Positions 54,359 to 63,152 of a stretch of 64,000 bases of DNA are shown here, one piece after another. Location of the stretch: the NCBI GenBank assembly GCA_964492065.1, contig CAZBHH010000009.1, forward strand, positions 35,967-99,966. Direction: 5' to 3'. Positions within the stretch are counted from its first letter, which is position 1; each line of letters opens with the position of its first letter. This DNA is from JADKAC01 sp964492065. GTDB taxonomy: Bacteria > Bacteroidota > Bacteroidia > Chitinophagales > BACL12. The notes beneath the pieces were generated by a model. It was not told the DNA's origin. It saw only the letters and a program-made list of their open reading frames with translations, and did no database searches. The position numbers and the translations under genes were made by a program.

Positions 54359-54366
54359 CGAAGATA
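54359..54366 (-). promoter_or_regulatory. Candidate -7 box (TATCTTCG) for the S46 peptidase
   Basis: One mismatch to TAnnTTTG, the same variant as before the lipoprotein gene, 35 bases upstream of the start. Confidence 0.3.
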
Positions 54367-54452
54367 GCAGCTAAATTTCTTGAATAATAATAAGTGCATA
54401 TTGCGGAAGCAAAAAAGGCGGCCAAGCCCCCGGTAATAATTGTGCGGATGCG

Positions 54453-54824
54453 CTATACTTCTTTCATGAACCGCTTGGTAATCAACTTGGTGCCATTGCT
54501 CATACCGGCGATAAAATAAACCCCCGGCTGCAAATCGCTCAGATTTACGGAAAGCACCTGCTTGCCCCGTTCCGGAACGATGGAGAGCATCTCTTTGCCT
54601 ACGATGTTCAATATGACGATGCGGTCGATATCTTTGGAAAAGCTGATGGTCGCAAATGCCTTTACGGGATTCGGATAGATCGACACATCCGTACCCGGGG
54701 CGAAGTTTTCATAATTGGTGGAACCCGGGGCGCTGTTGACGGCGGCTGCACCGTTTTGAACGATGAACAGCGCCAAACAACAAACCAATAACGAAACCAA
54801 ACTTTGAGTGTATATTTTTTTCAT
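54453..54824 (-). CDS. Minimal T9SS protein: signal peptide plus sorting domain only
   Basis: 123 residues. Signal peptide MKKIYTQSLVSLLVCCLALF...GAAA, then only ~20 residues before the type A sorting domain starts (DVSIYPNPVKAFATISF), which continues through IVILNIVGKEML and LSDLQPGVYFIAGM to the end KRFMKEV. So there is practically no cargo domain. Reasonable codon content and a full signal peptide argue for a real gene, not a fragment. Its role could be as a small surface protein, a decoy/regulator of the sorting machinery, or a remnant; undecided. Confidence 0.8.
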   Translation of the reverse strand: MKKIYTQSLVSLLVCCLALFIVQNGAAAVNSAPGSTNYENFAPGTDVSIYPNPVKAFATISFSKDIDRIVILNIVGKEMLSIVPERGKQVLSVNLSDLQPGVYFIAGMSNGTKLITKRFMKEV

Positions 54825-54925
54825 AGGCTTCCCTATTCTAAATATTCTGTAAAAGTAATCTACTTATACATAGGAAACAATACGTTTGTTCCATAGAATA
54901 AATTCTTAACATGGATTAACAATTC

Positions 54926-56440
54926 TCATACCATATTGTCCAAATCCGGGTCAAAATCGTCAGCGTCATCCGCATTTCCGTTAAACACGCTGGAGAACAA
55001 ATCCTTAAACCGGTCGCCCTCCTGCAGCAAGCTCCTGCTGAGCAGCGAATATTCGCACAAGCCGTGTAATACAAACTCCATCATAAAGAAAGTTTCAGCG
55101 GTATCCAAACCGGGATAGCGTTTCGTTACAAGCGCTTTCAATCCCGGTACCGAATCCAGGGTTTTGCGATAAGCGCTCTCGCTGCTGTCATTTAAAATAT
55201 CCAAATGGTTTCCGGCGCTAAACCATTCCGTTATTTTATCATAATGGCTTGCGCTTTTTTCGCCCTTGAGTTTTTTCGATTGTTTGGGAGCGGGGAAGTA
55301 CTCGATAAACAGGTTGCGTATAGCCTTGCCAATTAAGTTGAGCGCCACCAGGAAAGGCCCCTCCTGTTCGCCTTCATACACAAGTTCCAGCTTACCGGTA
55401 ACCGAAGGTATAACACCGCGGAAGTCGGCGATGCGCACAAATGTCTGCTTCTCGCCGTTCAGCAGGCTCCGCCTTTCGGCGGCGCTGACAAGGTTTTCCT
55501 TTGCCGTTATCGTCATGCGGGCAGACACCCCGCTTTTCTGATCCACAAACTCACTTTTCCTGGCCTCCATGGCAATATGCTCAATCAGGTCTTCGGCCAG
55601 TTCGTTGAGTTGCACTGCGGATTGTTCCCCGTGAATGGCCGCCTCCTGCCGGGTGATGCTTTTTGACACTTCTATGTCTTTGGGATAATGCGTCAGAATC
55701 TGGCTCTCTATTCTGTCCTTCAACGGCGTGATGATAGCCCCGCGGTTTGTGTAATCCTCCGGGTTGGCAGTAAATACAAACTGCACATCCAAATGCAGGC
55801 GCACCTTAAATCCGCGGATCTGCATATCGCCCTCCTGTAAAATATTGAACAGCGCCACTTGTATCCTCGCCTGTAAATCCGGCAATTCATTGATTACAAA
55901 AATGCAGCGGTGTGATCTTGGAATCAATCCGAAATGGATGACCCGTTCGTCCGAGTAAGGCACTTTTAAATTGGCCGCTTTCACGGGATCGACATCGCCG
56001 ATTAAATCGGCCACCGACACATCGGGAGTCGCCAGCTTTTCGGTATAGCGCTCCGAGCGGTGCAGCCAACTCACGGGCGTGTCGTCACCCATCTGCGCCA
56101 CTGTGTCAATCCCGAATCTCGAAACGGGATGCAGCGGATCGTCGTTCAATTCGCTGCCGGATATTACGGGAATATATTCATCCAATAAATTGACCATCAG
56201 GCGGGCAATCCGGGTTTTTGCCTGACCACGCAATCCCAGTAAAATGATATTATGCCGCGAGAGTATCGCCCGTTCCAAATCGGGGATCACGGTGTGTTCA
56301 AACCCGTAGATGGTTTCAAAAACCGCATCGCCCCGCTTCAACTTTTGCACCAGGTTTTTGCGCAATTCTTCTTTGATGGGAAGCGGTGTATATCCCGATT
56401 TCTTCAGTTGGCCCAGCGTGTGAATTTCAGTTGTCTTCAT
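54926..56440 (-). CDS. MoxR/magnesium-chelatase-I-like AAA+ ATPase
   Basis: 504 residues. AAA+ core in the first ~300 residues: Walker A-like GLRGQAKTRIARL, a long insert, Walker B IFVINELPDLQAR, sensor FTANPEDYTNRGAI, and DRIESQIL arginine-finger region. The C-terminal ~200 residues are family-specific and end in a very acidic tail (DADDFDPDLDN). Proteins of this class act with a VWA-domain partner as chaperone or inserter; the VWA gene lies 30 bases upstream on the same strand. Substrate unknown. Confidence 0.88.
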   Translation of the reverse strand: MKTTEIHTLGQLKKSGYTPLPIKEELRKNLVQKLKRGDAVFETIYGFEHTVIPDLERAILSRHNIILLGLRGQAKTRIARLMVNLLDEYIPVISGSELNDDPLHPVSRFGIDTVAQMGDDTPVSWLHRSERYTEKLATPDVSVADLIGDVDPVKAANLKVPYSDERVIHFGLIPRSHRCIFVINELPDLQARIQVALFNILQEGDMQIRGFKVRLHLDVQFVFTANPEDYTNRGAIITPLKDRIESQILTHYPKDIEVSKSITRQEAAIHGEQSAVQLNELAEDLIEHIAMEARKSEFVDQKSGVSARMTITAKENLVSAAERRSLLNGEKQTFVRIADFRGVIPSVTGKLELVYEGEQEGPFLVALNLIGKAIRNLFIEYFPAPKQSKKLKGEKSASHYDKITEWFSAGNHLDILNDSSESAYRKTLDSVPGLKALVTKRYPGLDTAETFFMMEFVLHGLCEYSLLSRSLLQEGDRFKDLFSSVFNGNADDADDFDPDLDNMV

Positions 56441-56470
56441 GTGTTTTGTTCAAATGATGCCGTTGTAAAA

Positions 56471-57565
56471 TTATTGTACATTGCGGCGGCGATTGCGCTC
56501 GTAGTCTTCAAATACAAACCCACCGAGGCTGTTCAACCCCGAATAAAATGCCTTGCCGCGGTTTACCGCCGTAAATTCTTCAACAAATTTTTGCAGGTAC
56601 GGATCGCGGGCTATCATAAACGTGGTAATGCGAATTCCCAGCCTTCTGCAATACGCCGCCAGGTTGAGTGTCTTGTTCAATATGATCCGGTCCAATCCAA
56701 AACTGTTTTTATAGTATTTGCCGTTGCGCATGATACAGGTGGGCTTGCCATCGGTAATCATAAATATTTGTTTGTTGGGATTTTTGCGACGGCGTAAAAT
56801 ATCCAGCGCCAGTTCCAGGCCTGCAACTGTATTGGTGTGAAACGGCCCTACCTGCAAGTAGGGTAAATGTTTTATTTCGATCTGCCATGCATCATCGCCG
56901 AAGGCGATAATATCCAGTGTGTCCTTTGGAAATTTGGTGGTAATCAATTCGCTGAAAGCCATTGCGACTTTCTTTGCCGGGGTGATGCGGTCCTCGCCGT
57001 ACAAAATCATTGAATGCGAAACATCAATCATCAACACAGTCGAAGTTTGCGCCTTATATTCTCTTTCCACCACTACAATATCTTCATCGTACAAGGTGAA
57101 GTCATCAATACCGTGGTTGATATGCGCATTTTGGATAGAAGCGGTAAAGTCCACCTGGTCGGGCGAATCGCCGTATTGATAACTGCGCCGGTCAGCACTG
57201 TTCTCGTCGCCGGTCCCGGTAAACGATGTCTTGTGTTGCCCCTGAGCGGATCTTTTTAACTTCCCGAATACCTGCTCCAGCGATGTTCTGCGGATTACCT
57301 GTTCCATCTTCGCCGTAGGCACCATTTCGGCTCCTGCTCCGGGCGTTTCTTTCAGGTATCCGCGATCAGTTAAATCCCGTATAAAATCGCCCATCCCGTA
57401 TTCGGGAGTGGTGATCTTGTACTGCGCATCCAATTGATGCAGCCATTGCAATGCCTCTTCCACGTCGCCCGATGTATATACCAGCAATTCTTTAAATAAA
57501 TCAAACAGCTTATCAAAAGCAGTTTTGAACGGTTCGGTATATTTTGAAAATCGCCAGCCGGTCAT
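56471..57565 (-). CDS. VWA-domain protein, partner of the MoxR-like ATPase
   Basis: 364 residues, no signal peptide. The N-terminal ~150 residues are helical (DKLFDLFKELLVYTSGDVEEALQW). The C-terminal VWA domain has the MIDAS motif TVLMIDVSHSM and FMITDGKPTC. With the ATPase 30 bases downstream this forms a MoxR-VWA pair, functionally like magnesium-chelatase D/I subunits. It starts 3 bases after the stop of the aldo/keto reductase gene, implying one transcript for all three. Confidence 0.88.
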   Translation of the reverse strand: MTGWRFSKYTEPFKTAFDKLFDLFKELLVYTSGDVEEALQWLHQLDAQYKITTPEYGMGDFIRDLTDRGYLKETPGAGAEMVPTAKMEQVIRRTSLEQVFGKLKRSAQGQHKTSFTGTGDENSADRRSYQYGDSPDQVDFTASIQNAHINHGIDDFTLYDEDIVVVEREYKAQTSTVLMIDVSHSMILYGEDRITPAKKVAMAFSELITTKFPKDTLDIIAFGDDAWQIEIKHLPYLQVGPFHTNTVAGLELALDILRRRKNPNKQIFMITDGKPTCIMRNGKYYKNSFGLDRIILNKTLNLAAYCRRLGIRITTFMIARDPYLQKFVEEFTAVNRGKAFYSGLNSLGGFVFEDYERNRRRNVQ

Positions 57566-57568
57566 AAT

Positions 57569-58612
57569 TTAAATTCTTGAGCGGTGGATATATAAATTGT
57601 CAGCCTGGCCGCCAAATAAAATATGCCTGATACCGCGGCCATTTAAAAAATCGTGTGGGAAGCCCATTTCAATTTTACTCACTTCGTCTAATCTCGCCAA
57701 TTGTTCTGCGTTAAATTCCACCTGGGTTGCCAGTAAATTTTCACACAGTTGTTCTGCATTCCTGGCGCCGACAATGGGTATTACCGTTTCCCGTTGACGC
57801 ATTACCCAGGCGATGGCCACCTGCGATGGTTTTTTATTTAATTCGCCCGCAATATCCACCACTGTTTTTGCGATCTGCGCATTCCTCTCACTGAGGCGGA
57901 TATGATTTTCTCTCAATCGCTTTGGGTGATTGTCCGCATCCAGGTATTTGCCTGTTAATGCGCCGCCCGCCATGGGCGCCCAGGCAACCACTGCCAGGTC
58001 CAGCGCATTAGCCATCGGTATTAATTCACGCTCCACGCTGCGCTGAATGAGCGAATATTCAATCTGCAAAGCGACGAATGGATTCCACCCCCGCAAATCG
58101 GCAATGGCATTGGCACGGGAAACCACCCATGCAGGCGTATCCGAAATGGCGATATACATCACCTTGCCCGAGCGCACCAAATCATCCATCCCACGCAACA
58201 CCTCTTCGGCAGATGTCGTAAAATCCCAGGCGTGGAGATACAGGATATCGAGCGTATCCACTCCCAACCGCTTTAAACTGGCCTCCGTAGATTGCAACAT
58301 ATTCTTGCGATGGTTGCCGCTTGCATTAATGCCTTCATTCATGCCGACGATAAATGCGTACTTTGAAGCGATGATTAAATCGTTGCGCCTCCCGGATTTT
58401 TTAATCAATGCACCCAGCAGTTTTTCGCTGGTGCCATCGGTGTATCTGTTTGCCGTATCTATAAAATTTCCTCCGGCATCTAAATACGCATTAAATATCT
58501 TTTCCGATTCCCGGCTGTCGGCGCCATAACCCCACTCCTCACCGAAAGTCATTGTGCCGAGGCAAATTTCCGAAACCCGAAGACCGCTTCTCCCTAAAAG
58601 TCTGTATCGCAT
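57569..58612 (-). CDS. Aldo/keto reductase
   Basis: 347 residues, NADPH-dependent TIM-barrel oxidoreductase. Catalytic tetrad visible: Asp52 and Tyr57 in NFIDTANRYTDG, Lys84 in IASKYAF, His127 in LYLHAWD. The C-terminal cofactor part has IPIVGARNAEQLCENL. Resembles the YghZ/Tas-like subfamily; substrate unknown. First gene of the reductase-VWA-MoxR run. Confidence 0.93.
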   Translation of the reverse strand: MRYRLLGRSGLRVSEICLGTMTFGEEWGYGADSRESEKIFNAYLDAGGNFIDTANRYTDGTSEKLLGALIKKSGRRNDLIIASKYAFIVGMNEGINASGNHRKNMLQSTEASLKRLGVDTLDILYLHAWDFTTSAEEVLRGMDDLVRSGKVMYIAISDTPAWVVSRANAIADLRGWNPFVALQIEYSLIQRSVERELIPMANALDLAVVAWAPMAGGALTGKYLDADNHPKRLRENHIRLSERNAQIAKTVVDIAGELNKKPSQVAIAWVMRQRETVIPIVGARNAEQLCENLLATQVEFNAEQLARLDEVSKIEMGFPHDFLNGRGIRHILFGGQADNLYIHRSRI

Positions 58613-58704
58613 AGTACGCTTGTAAGCTTTAAAACCTGATTAATTGTCAATAGTTCAGTTAAAAAACATGCAAACTATTAATTTCGTCCTGCTAAAACAA
58701 GAAT

Positions 58705-60072
58705 ATGAAAAAATTATCTGTTGCCGCTGTTGTCTTGTGGTTGACAATTCCGGTTTCTGCCCAGGTATCCGATTCGGCAATGTTGCGCAGTATCTATACC
58801 GAAGTGCTGTACAATGGAAAATGCTACGAGTGGCTGCACGATCTGAGCAAAGATGTGGGCCATCGGCTGAGCGGTTCGCCGCAGGCCGATCTTGCGGTGC
58901 GATGGGCTCAATCGGTTTTGGAACAAGAGGGATTCGATTCGGTGTGGCTGCAGGAAGTGATGGTTCCCCGCTGGATTCGCGGTCAAAAAGAATATGCGGA
59001 AATTGTCGGCGTCGGACAGGTAGATGTTCTTGCATTGGGCAATTCCATCTCCACACCTGAATCGGGGATACAGGCACGGGTAATTGAAGTGAATGACTTC
59101 GACGAGTTGGAACAATTGGGCACGCAATATATCCGGGGCAACATCGTGTTTTTCAATCACCATTGGGAACACGAATACATCAACACCTTCGAGAGCTACG
59201 GCGCCTGTGTGGATTACCGCTGGAAAGGGCCGAGTGAAGCGGCGAAATACGGGGCAGTAGCGGTAGTTGTGCGCAGTGTTTCTTCGGCAATCGACGATTT
59301 TCCACACACCGGCAGTATGCGCTATTTAGATGAGAACAATAAGATACCCGCAGTGGCAATCAGCACATCAGACGCTGAACTATTGAGCGCTACACTAAAA
59401 AAATCGCCGCACACGGAAATGAAACTGTTGACATGGTGCAAATTTTTACCGGATGTAAAATCTTACAATGTTATCGCGGAGATACGGGGCAGCACTTATC
59501 CCAATGAGATAATAACGGTGGGCGGCCACCTGGACAGTTGGGATGTGGGCGAAGGCGCACACGACGACGGGGCGGGTTGCGTACAGAGTATGGAAGTACT
59601 GCGCACCCTGAAGGCATTGGGAATACAACCGAAGCGCACCATCCGTTGCGTGTTGTTTATGAATGAAGAAAACGGCAACCGCGGCGGCCATGCCTATGCC
59701 GATTGGGCAAAAACCAGCGGTGAATCGTTTATTGCCGCCATGGAAAGCGATGCCGGCGGTTTTTCACCCAGGGGATTTACCATTAACGATGACAACGCAG
59801 CTATTATTAAACAATTTACCGACCTGAAACCTTTGTTTTTGCCGTACGGCATTTATTACATTCAACAGGGTTACGGCGGCACGGATATCGGTCCGCTGAA
59901 AGCGCTCGGCACTACGCTCATCGGCCTGGTACCCGATTCACAACGGTATATGGATATTCACCATACCGCAAATGACACATTTGAAAAGGTCAACAAACGT
60001 GAGCTGAGCCTGGGCTCTGCAACCATGGCATCCGTAGTGTGGTGGATCAGCGAACACGGCATCGAAAAGTAA
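58705..60072 (+). CDS. Exported M28-family metallopeptidase (carboxypeptidase Q-like)
   Basis: 455 residues. Signal peptide MKKLSVAAVVLWLTIPVSAQ. A PA-type insert occupies about 105-245, then the zinc-binding catalytic part: His275 in GGHLDSWDVGEGAHDDGAG with the bridging Asp near 287, the Glu pair in MNEENGNRGG, ESDAGG, and the late His in HHTANDT. This is the M28 plasma glutamate carboxypeptidase/CPQ arrangement. Periplasmic amino- or carboxypeptidase, matching the peptide-using lifestyle suggested by the S46 enzyme. Divergent from the aldo/keto reductase. Confidence 0.92.
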   Translation: MKKLSVAAVVLWLTIPVSAQVSDSAMLRSIYTEVLYNGKCYEWLHDLSKDVGHRLSGSPQADLAVRWAQSVLEQEGFDSVWLQEVMVPRWIRGQKEYAEIVGVGQVDVLALGNSISTPESGIQARVIEVNDFDELEQLGTQYIRGNIVFFNHHWEHEYINTFESYGACVDYRWKGPSEAAKYGAVAVVVRSVSSAIDDFPHTGSMRYLDENNKIPAVAISTSDAELLSATLKKSPHTEMKLLTWCKFLPDVKSYNVIAEIRGSTYPNEIITVGGHLDSWDVGEGAHDDGAGCVQSMEVLRTLKALGIQPKRTIRCVLFMNEENGNRGGHAYADWAKTSGESFIAAMESDAGGFSPRGFTINDDNAAIIKQFTDLKPLFLPYGIYYIQQGYGGTDIGPLKALGTTLIGLVPDSQRYMDIHHTANDTFEKVNKRELSLGSATMASVVWWISEHGIEK

Positions 60073-60261
60073 ATAAGCCCGGCATTGCGGCCACTCAATG
60101 CATGATGTTTTACACCAGCGGACATCCGCTGCCCGCCGGCATCCGTATTTCGATGGCAGTCAACCGGATTTCAGGTATGCCGCCGCACTACCCGGTACCG
60201 GGTTGATGTGTGCAGTTGTTAATTATCCATAATCCGCGATACAATGTTAATTTTATCTTTT

Positions 60262-61599
60262 ATGGGATATTTGATAAAAAATGCACAAGTCGTAAACGAA
60301 GGAAGTATAATTACCACGGATGTGTACATTAAACACGACCGGATAGAGCGCATTGATCCGCATATTTCCGTAAAGGAGAAAGTGGAAGAAATAGATGCCT
60401 CCGGCTTATATCTCCTGCCGGGCATCATTGACGACCAGGTGCATTTCCGAGAACCCGGGCTCACCTATAAAGAAGACATCTATCACGGTTCGAAAGCAGC
60501 AGTGGCCGGTGGTGTCACCTCCTTTATGGATATGCCCAACGTGAAGCCGCCTTCACTTACCCAGGCGTTACTACAAGAGCGTTATGAAATTGCAGCCCGC
60601 ACATCGCTGGCAAACTATTCCTTTTATATGGGTGTGAGTAACGACAACGTGGAAGAAGTATTAAAAACAAATCCTGAAACAGTTTGCGGGATAAAAATAT
60701 TTATGGGTGCCTCCACAGGAAATATGCTGGTGGATGATGAGCATGTATTGGTGCAAATATTTAAAGATGCGCCCACACTTATTGCCACACATTGCGAAGA
60801 TGAGCATACAATTCAACACAATCTGAAAAAATATAAAGAAATATACGGTGATAATATTCCTGTGGAATTGCATCCGGTAATACGCAATGAAGAATCCTGT
60901 TTAATATCTTCAACACTTGCATCCGGACTTGCAAAAAAATATGGAACACGTTTGCACATTCTGCATATCAGCACTGCAGACGAGATTGCACTATTTGATA
61001 ATACCATCCCGTTAAAAGATAAAAAAATAACTGCCGAAGTATGTGTGCATCATTTATTTTTTGATGCAGATGATTATCAAAAACTGGGCAATAAGATAAA
61101 ATGGAATCCCGCCATAAAAGATAAAAATCATAAACCGCAATTATTACAGGCATTGCTGGACGATCACTTTGATGTGATTGCCACCGACCATGCGCCGCAT
61201 ACCGCCGAAGAAAAATCCAATCCGTACACCACTTGTCCTTCCGGCGCACCGATGATACAACATAGTATCAACGTAATGTTGCATTTTTATCGGGCAGGGA
61301 AAATTTCGCTGGAGAAAATTGCGGAAAAGATGAGCCACAATGTAGCCACGTGTTTTCGCATAAAAGAAAGAGGATTCATCCGTGAGGGATATTATGCTGA
61401 CTTGTATTTACTGAATACAGAAACGCAATGGAAAGTGAGCAAAGAGAATATGTTATACAAATGTGGTTGGAGTCCATTGGAAGGAAATACATTACCCGGT
61501 ATTGTCACCAATACTTTTGTAAATGGCAACTGTGTGTTTGCAAATGGAAATTTCAGCGAAGAAGTAAAGGGGAAACGACTTATGTTCTTTAAAAAATAA
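60262..61599 (+). CDS. pyrC: Dihydroorotase
   Basis: 445 residues from ATG 60262 (MGYLIKNAQVVNEG); ATG 60244 in frame is an alternative. Class I amidohydrolase of pyrimidine synthesis. Visible: LPGIIDDQVHFREPG, the Lys segment GIKIFMGASTGNM, THCEDEHT, HILHIS and the catalytic Asp in TDHAPHT. The first metal-site motif is D-Q-V-H instead of the usual D-x-H-x-H, so the first His ligand is Gln; I recall this form as usual in Bacteroidota. Base composition falls to about 35-38 percent G+C in the second half of the gene by hand count of two lines. Confidence 0.9.
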   Translation: MGYLIKNAQVVNEGSIITTDVYIKHDRIERIDPHISVKEKVEEIDASGLYLLPGIIDDQVHFREPGLTYKEDIYHGSKAAVAGGVTSFMDMPNVKPPSLTQALLQERYEIAARTSLANYSFYMGVSNDNVEEVLKTNPETVCGIKIFMGASTGNMLVDDEHVLVQIFKDAPTLIATHCEDEHTIQHNLKKYKEIYGDNIPVELHPVIRNEESCLISSTLASGLAKKYGTRLHILHISTADEIALFDNTIPLKDKKITAEVCVHHLFFDADDYQKLGNKIKWNPAIKDKNHKPQLLQALLDDHFDVIATDHAPHTAEEKSNPYTTCPSGAPMIQHSINVMLHFYRAGKISLEKIAEKMSHNVATCFRIKERGFIREGYYADLYLLNTETQWKVSKENMLYKCGWSPLEGNTLPGIVTNTFVNGNCVFANGNFSEEVKGKRLMFFKK

Positions 61600-61663
61600 A
61601 TGGGGTTGCCATACAGGGCAGCATTTCTATTTCCATTGAGGTAGATTTTAAAAAATCGAAAGA

Positions 61664-63151
61664 TCAGTTTACTGCTAACTTCAATGTGGCATGCATTCCT
61701 TTTTCATTTTCAATTTTAACAAAATACATCCCCGCCGGAATATTTTCTAATGGTAGTGTTGCCGAAATATTACCAGCGTGCATAACGAATGTTTTTATGA
61801 GTGTACCATCCACAGAAAATAATTGTATGCTTGTTTCTGTCTGCACCGGCATTCCGGTTTGTACCACACAATAAGTTGCTGCCGGGTTGGGAAACACAGT
61901 AAAATCATGATTAAACGCCATTGGCATTATATTTACCCCTAAAGTATCACAGCCGGGTACTAAGCAGCCTACACTATCTAATTGCATTACCCAAAAGTTC
62001 TGATCTTCCGCATATACTTCTCCATAAGCAGCGCCGGCTATAATAATTCCTCCTGCATCTGTTAACTCTACATCATGAATACGGGTATCATTATCCGGGC
62101 CGCCGGGGGCTAAGTACCTGCGCTCCCATATTGCATTGCCGTTTACATCTACCCTTGCCATATAGCCATGATAGGTACCATACGGTTCTGTGGCGAGATA
62201 ACCGATTGCAAGGAGATCGCCATTTGGATACTCTAATCTAGGGCCCGCATTTAATTCATTATCATAAATAGTATCCAAATTATAGGTACTGTTAAAAATC
62301 CACAGCAACTCACCCAAATCATCTAAACGGAATGCGAATGTATTGTAAGGATAATCTGGTTTATTTACACCCCCTCCATAATACCCCCCAATAACTGATG
62401 TAATTCCATTTGTAAAACAACCGCCTTCATGTAATTCCTCATATAAGATTATACCCGCAGAATCAAATAGTCTTGTTTCATACAATGGTGTTGGACAACC
62501 AATAAAAGCATGTAGTAAAAAAAAGTTATCATCTTCATCAATTGGGCCCATCAGAGCAGATCCACTTTCTCCGCTTTCACCAATTAATTTGCTCCATATT
62601 AAATTACCTTCTGCATCTGTTTTTTTCAGGATGGTGCGGTAAAATACAGTGGTGCCACCCACGCATAACAACAGCAAATCACCATTGCTGAATTCAAATA
62701 CCTGCATACCCATTTGCCATTGTTCACTAAAATATGTTTTGGTAAACAGGGTATCTCCGGTTTCAGGATTAAACTTTATGAGCATTACATTCGACATGCC
62801 ATCAGCCGCTTTGGAACCTGCAAATACAATATTGCCATCACTTAATAACTCACCTGCCATAAAGTATGAGAAATATTGTGAGTCCACACTGCCTAATACT
62901 TTTTGCCAAAGTACATTACCTTCAAAATCAATTTTTGCATATTTTACTTTTTCATCAAAATAGGCACCTATTTCGTATCCCCAGCCGTTACCGATCAGCA
63001 CATAACCATCATCCAATTTAACTATACCAAAACCCACATCATCCCCATTGCTGAAATCAATGGTTTTATTAAATGTAGGTTGGGCTATCAGTTGATTGGT
63101 TATCAACAGAAATAAAATTAAAACTGAACAGATGTATTTATTAAAATGCAT
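61664..63151 (-). CDS. T9SS type A cargo protein with repeated D-x-x-G-x-x-x-W propeller-like blades
   Basis: 495 residues. Signal peptide MHFNKYICSVLILFLLITNQLIAQ. The body repeats a blade-like motif: KIDFEGNVLWQK, KTDAEGNLIWSK, RLDDLGELLWIF and RVDVNGNAIWER, each near a strand such as DGYVLIGNG or GDLLLLCVGG. This suggests a beta-propeller. The end (FTVFPNPAATYCVV...TLKLAVN) is a type A sorting domain. Ligand unknown. It starts one base after the stop of the upstream T9SS gene, so the two are co-transcribed. Low G+C relative to most of the window. Confidence 0.85.
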   Translation of the reverse strand: MHFNKYICSVLILFLLITNQLIAQPTFNKTIDFSNGDDVGFGIVKLDDGYVLIGNGWGYEIGAYFDEKVKYAKIDFEGNVLWQKVLGSVDSQYFSYFMAGELLSDGNIVFAGSKAADGMSNVMLIKFNPETGDTLFTKTYFSEQWQMGMQVFEFSNGDLLLLCVGGTTVFYRTILKKTDAEGNLIWSKLIGESGESGSALMGPIDEDDNFFLLHAFIGCPTPLYETRLFDSAGIILYEELHEGGCFTNGITSVIGGYYGGGVNKPDYPYNTFAFRLDDLGELLWIFNSTYNLDTIYDNELNAGPRLEYPNGDLLAIGYLATEPYGTYHGYMARVDVNGNAIWERRYLAPGGPDNDTRIHDVELTDAGGIIIAGAAYGEVYAEDQNFWVMQLDSVGCLVPGCDTLGVNIMPMAFNHDFTVFPNPAATYCVVQTGMPVQTETSIQLFSVDGTLIKTFVMHAGNISATLPLENIPAGMYFVKIENEKGMHATLKLAVN

Positions 63152-63152
63152 C

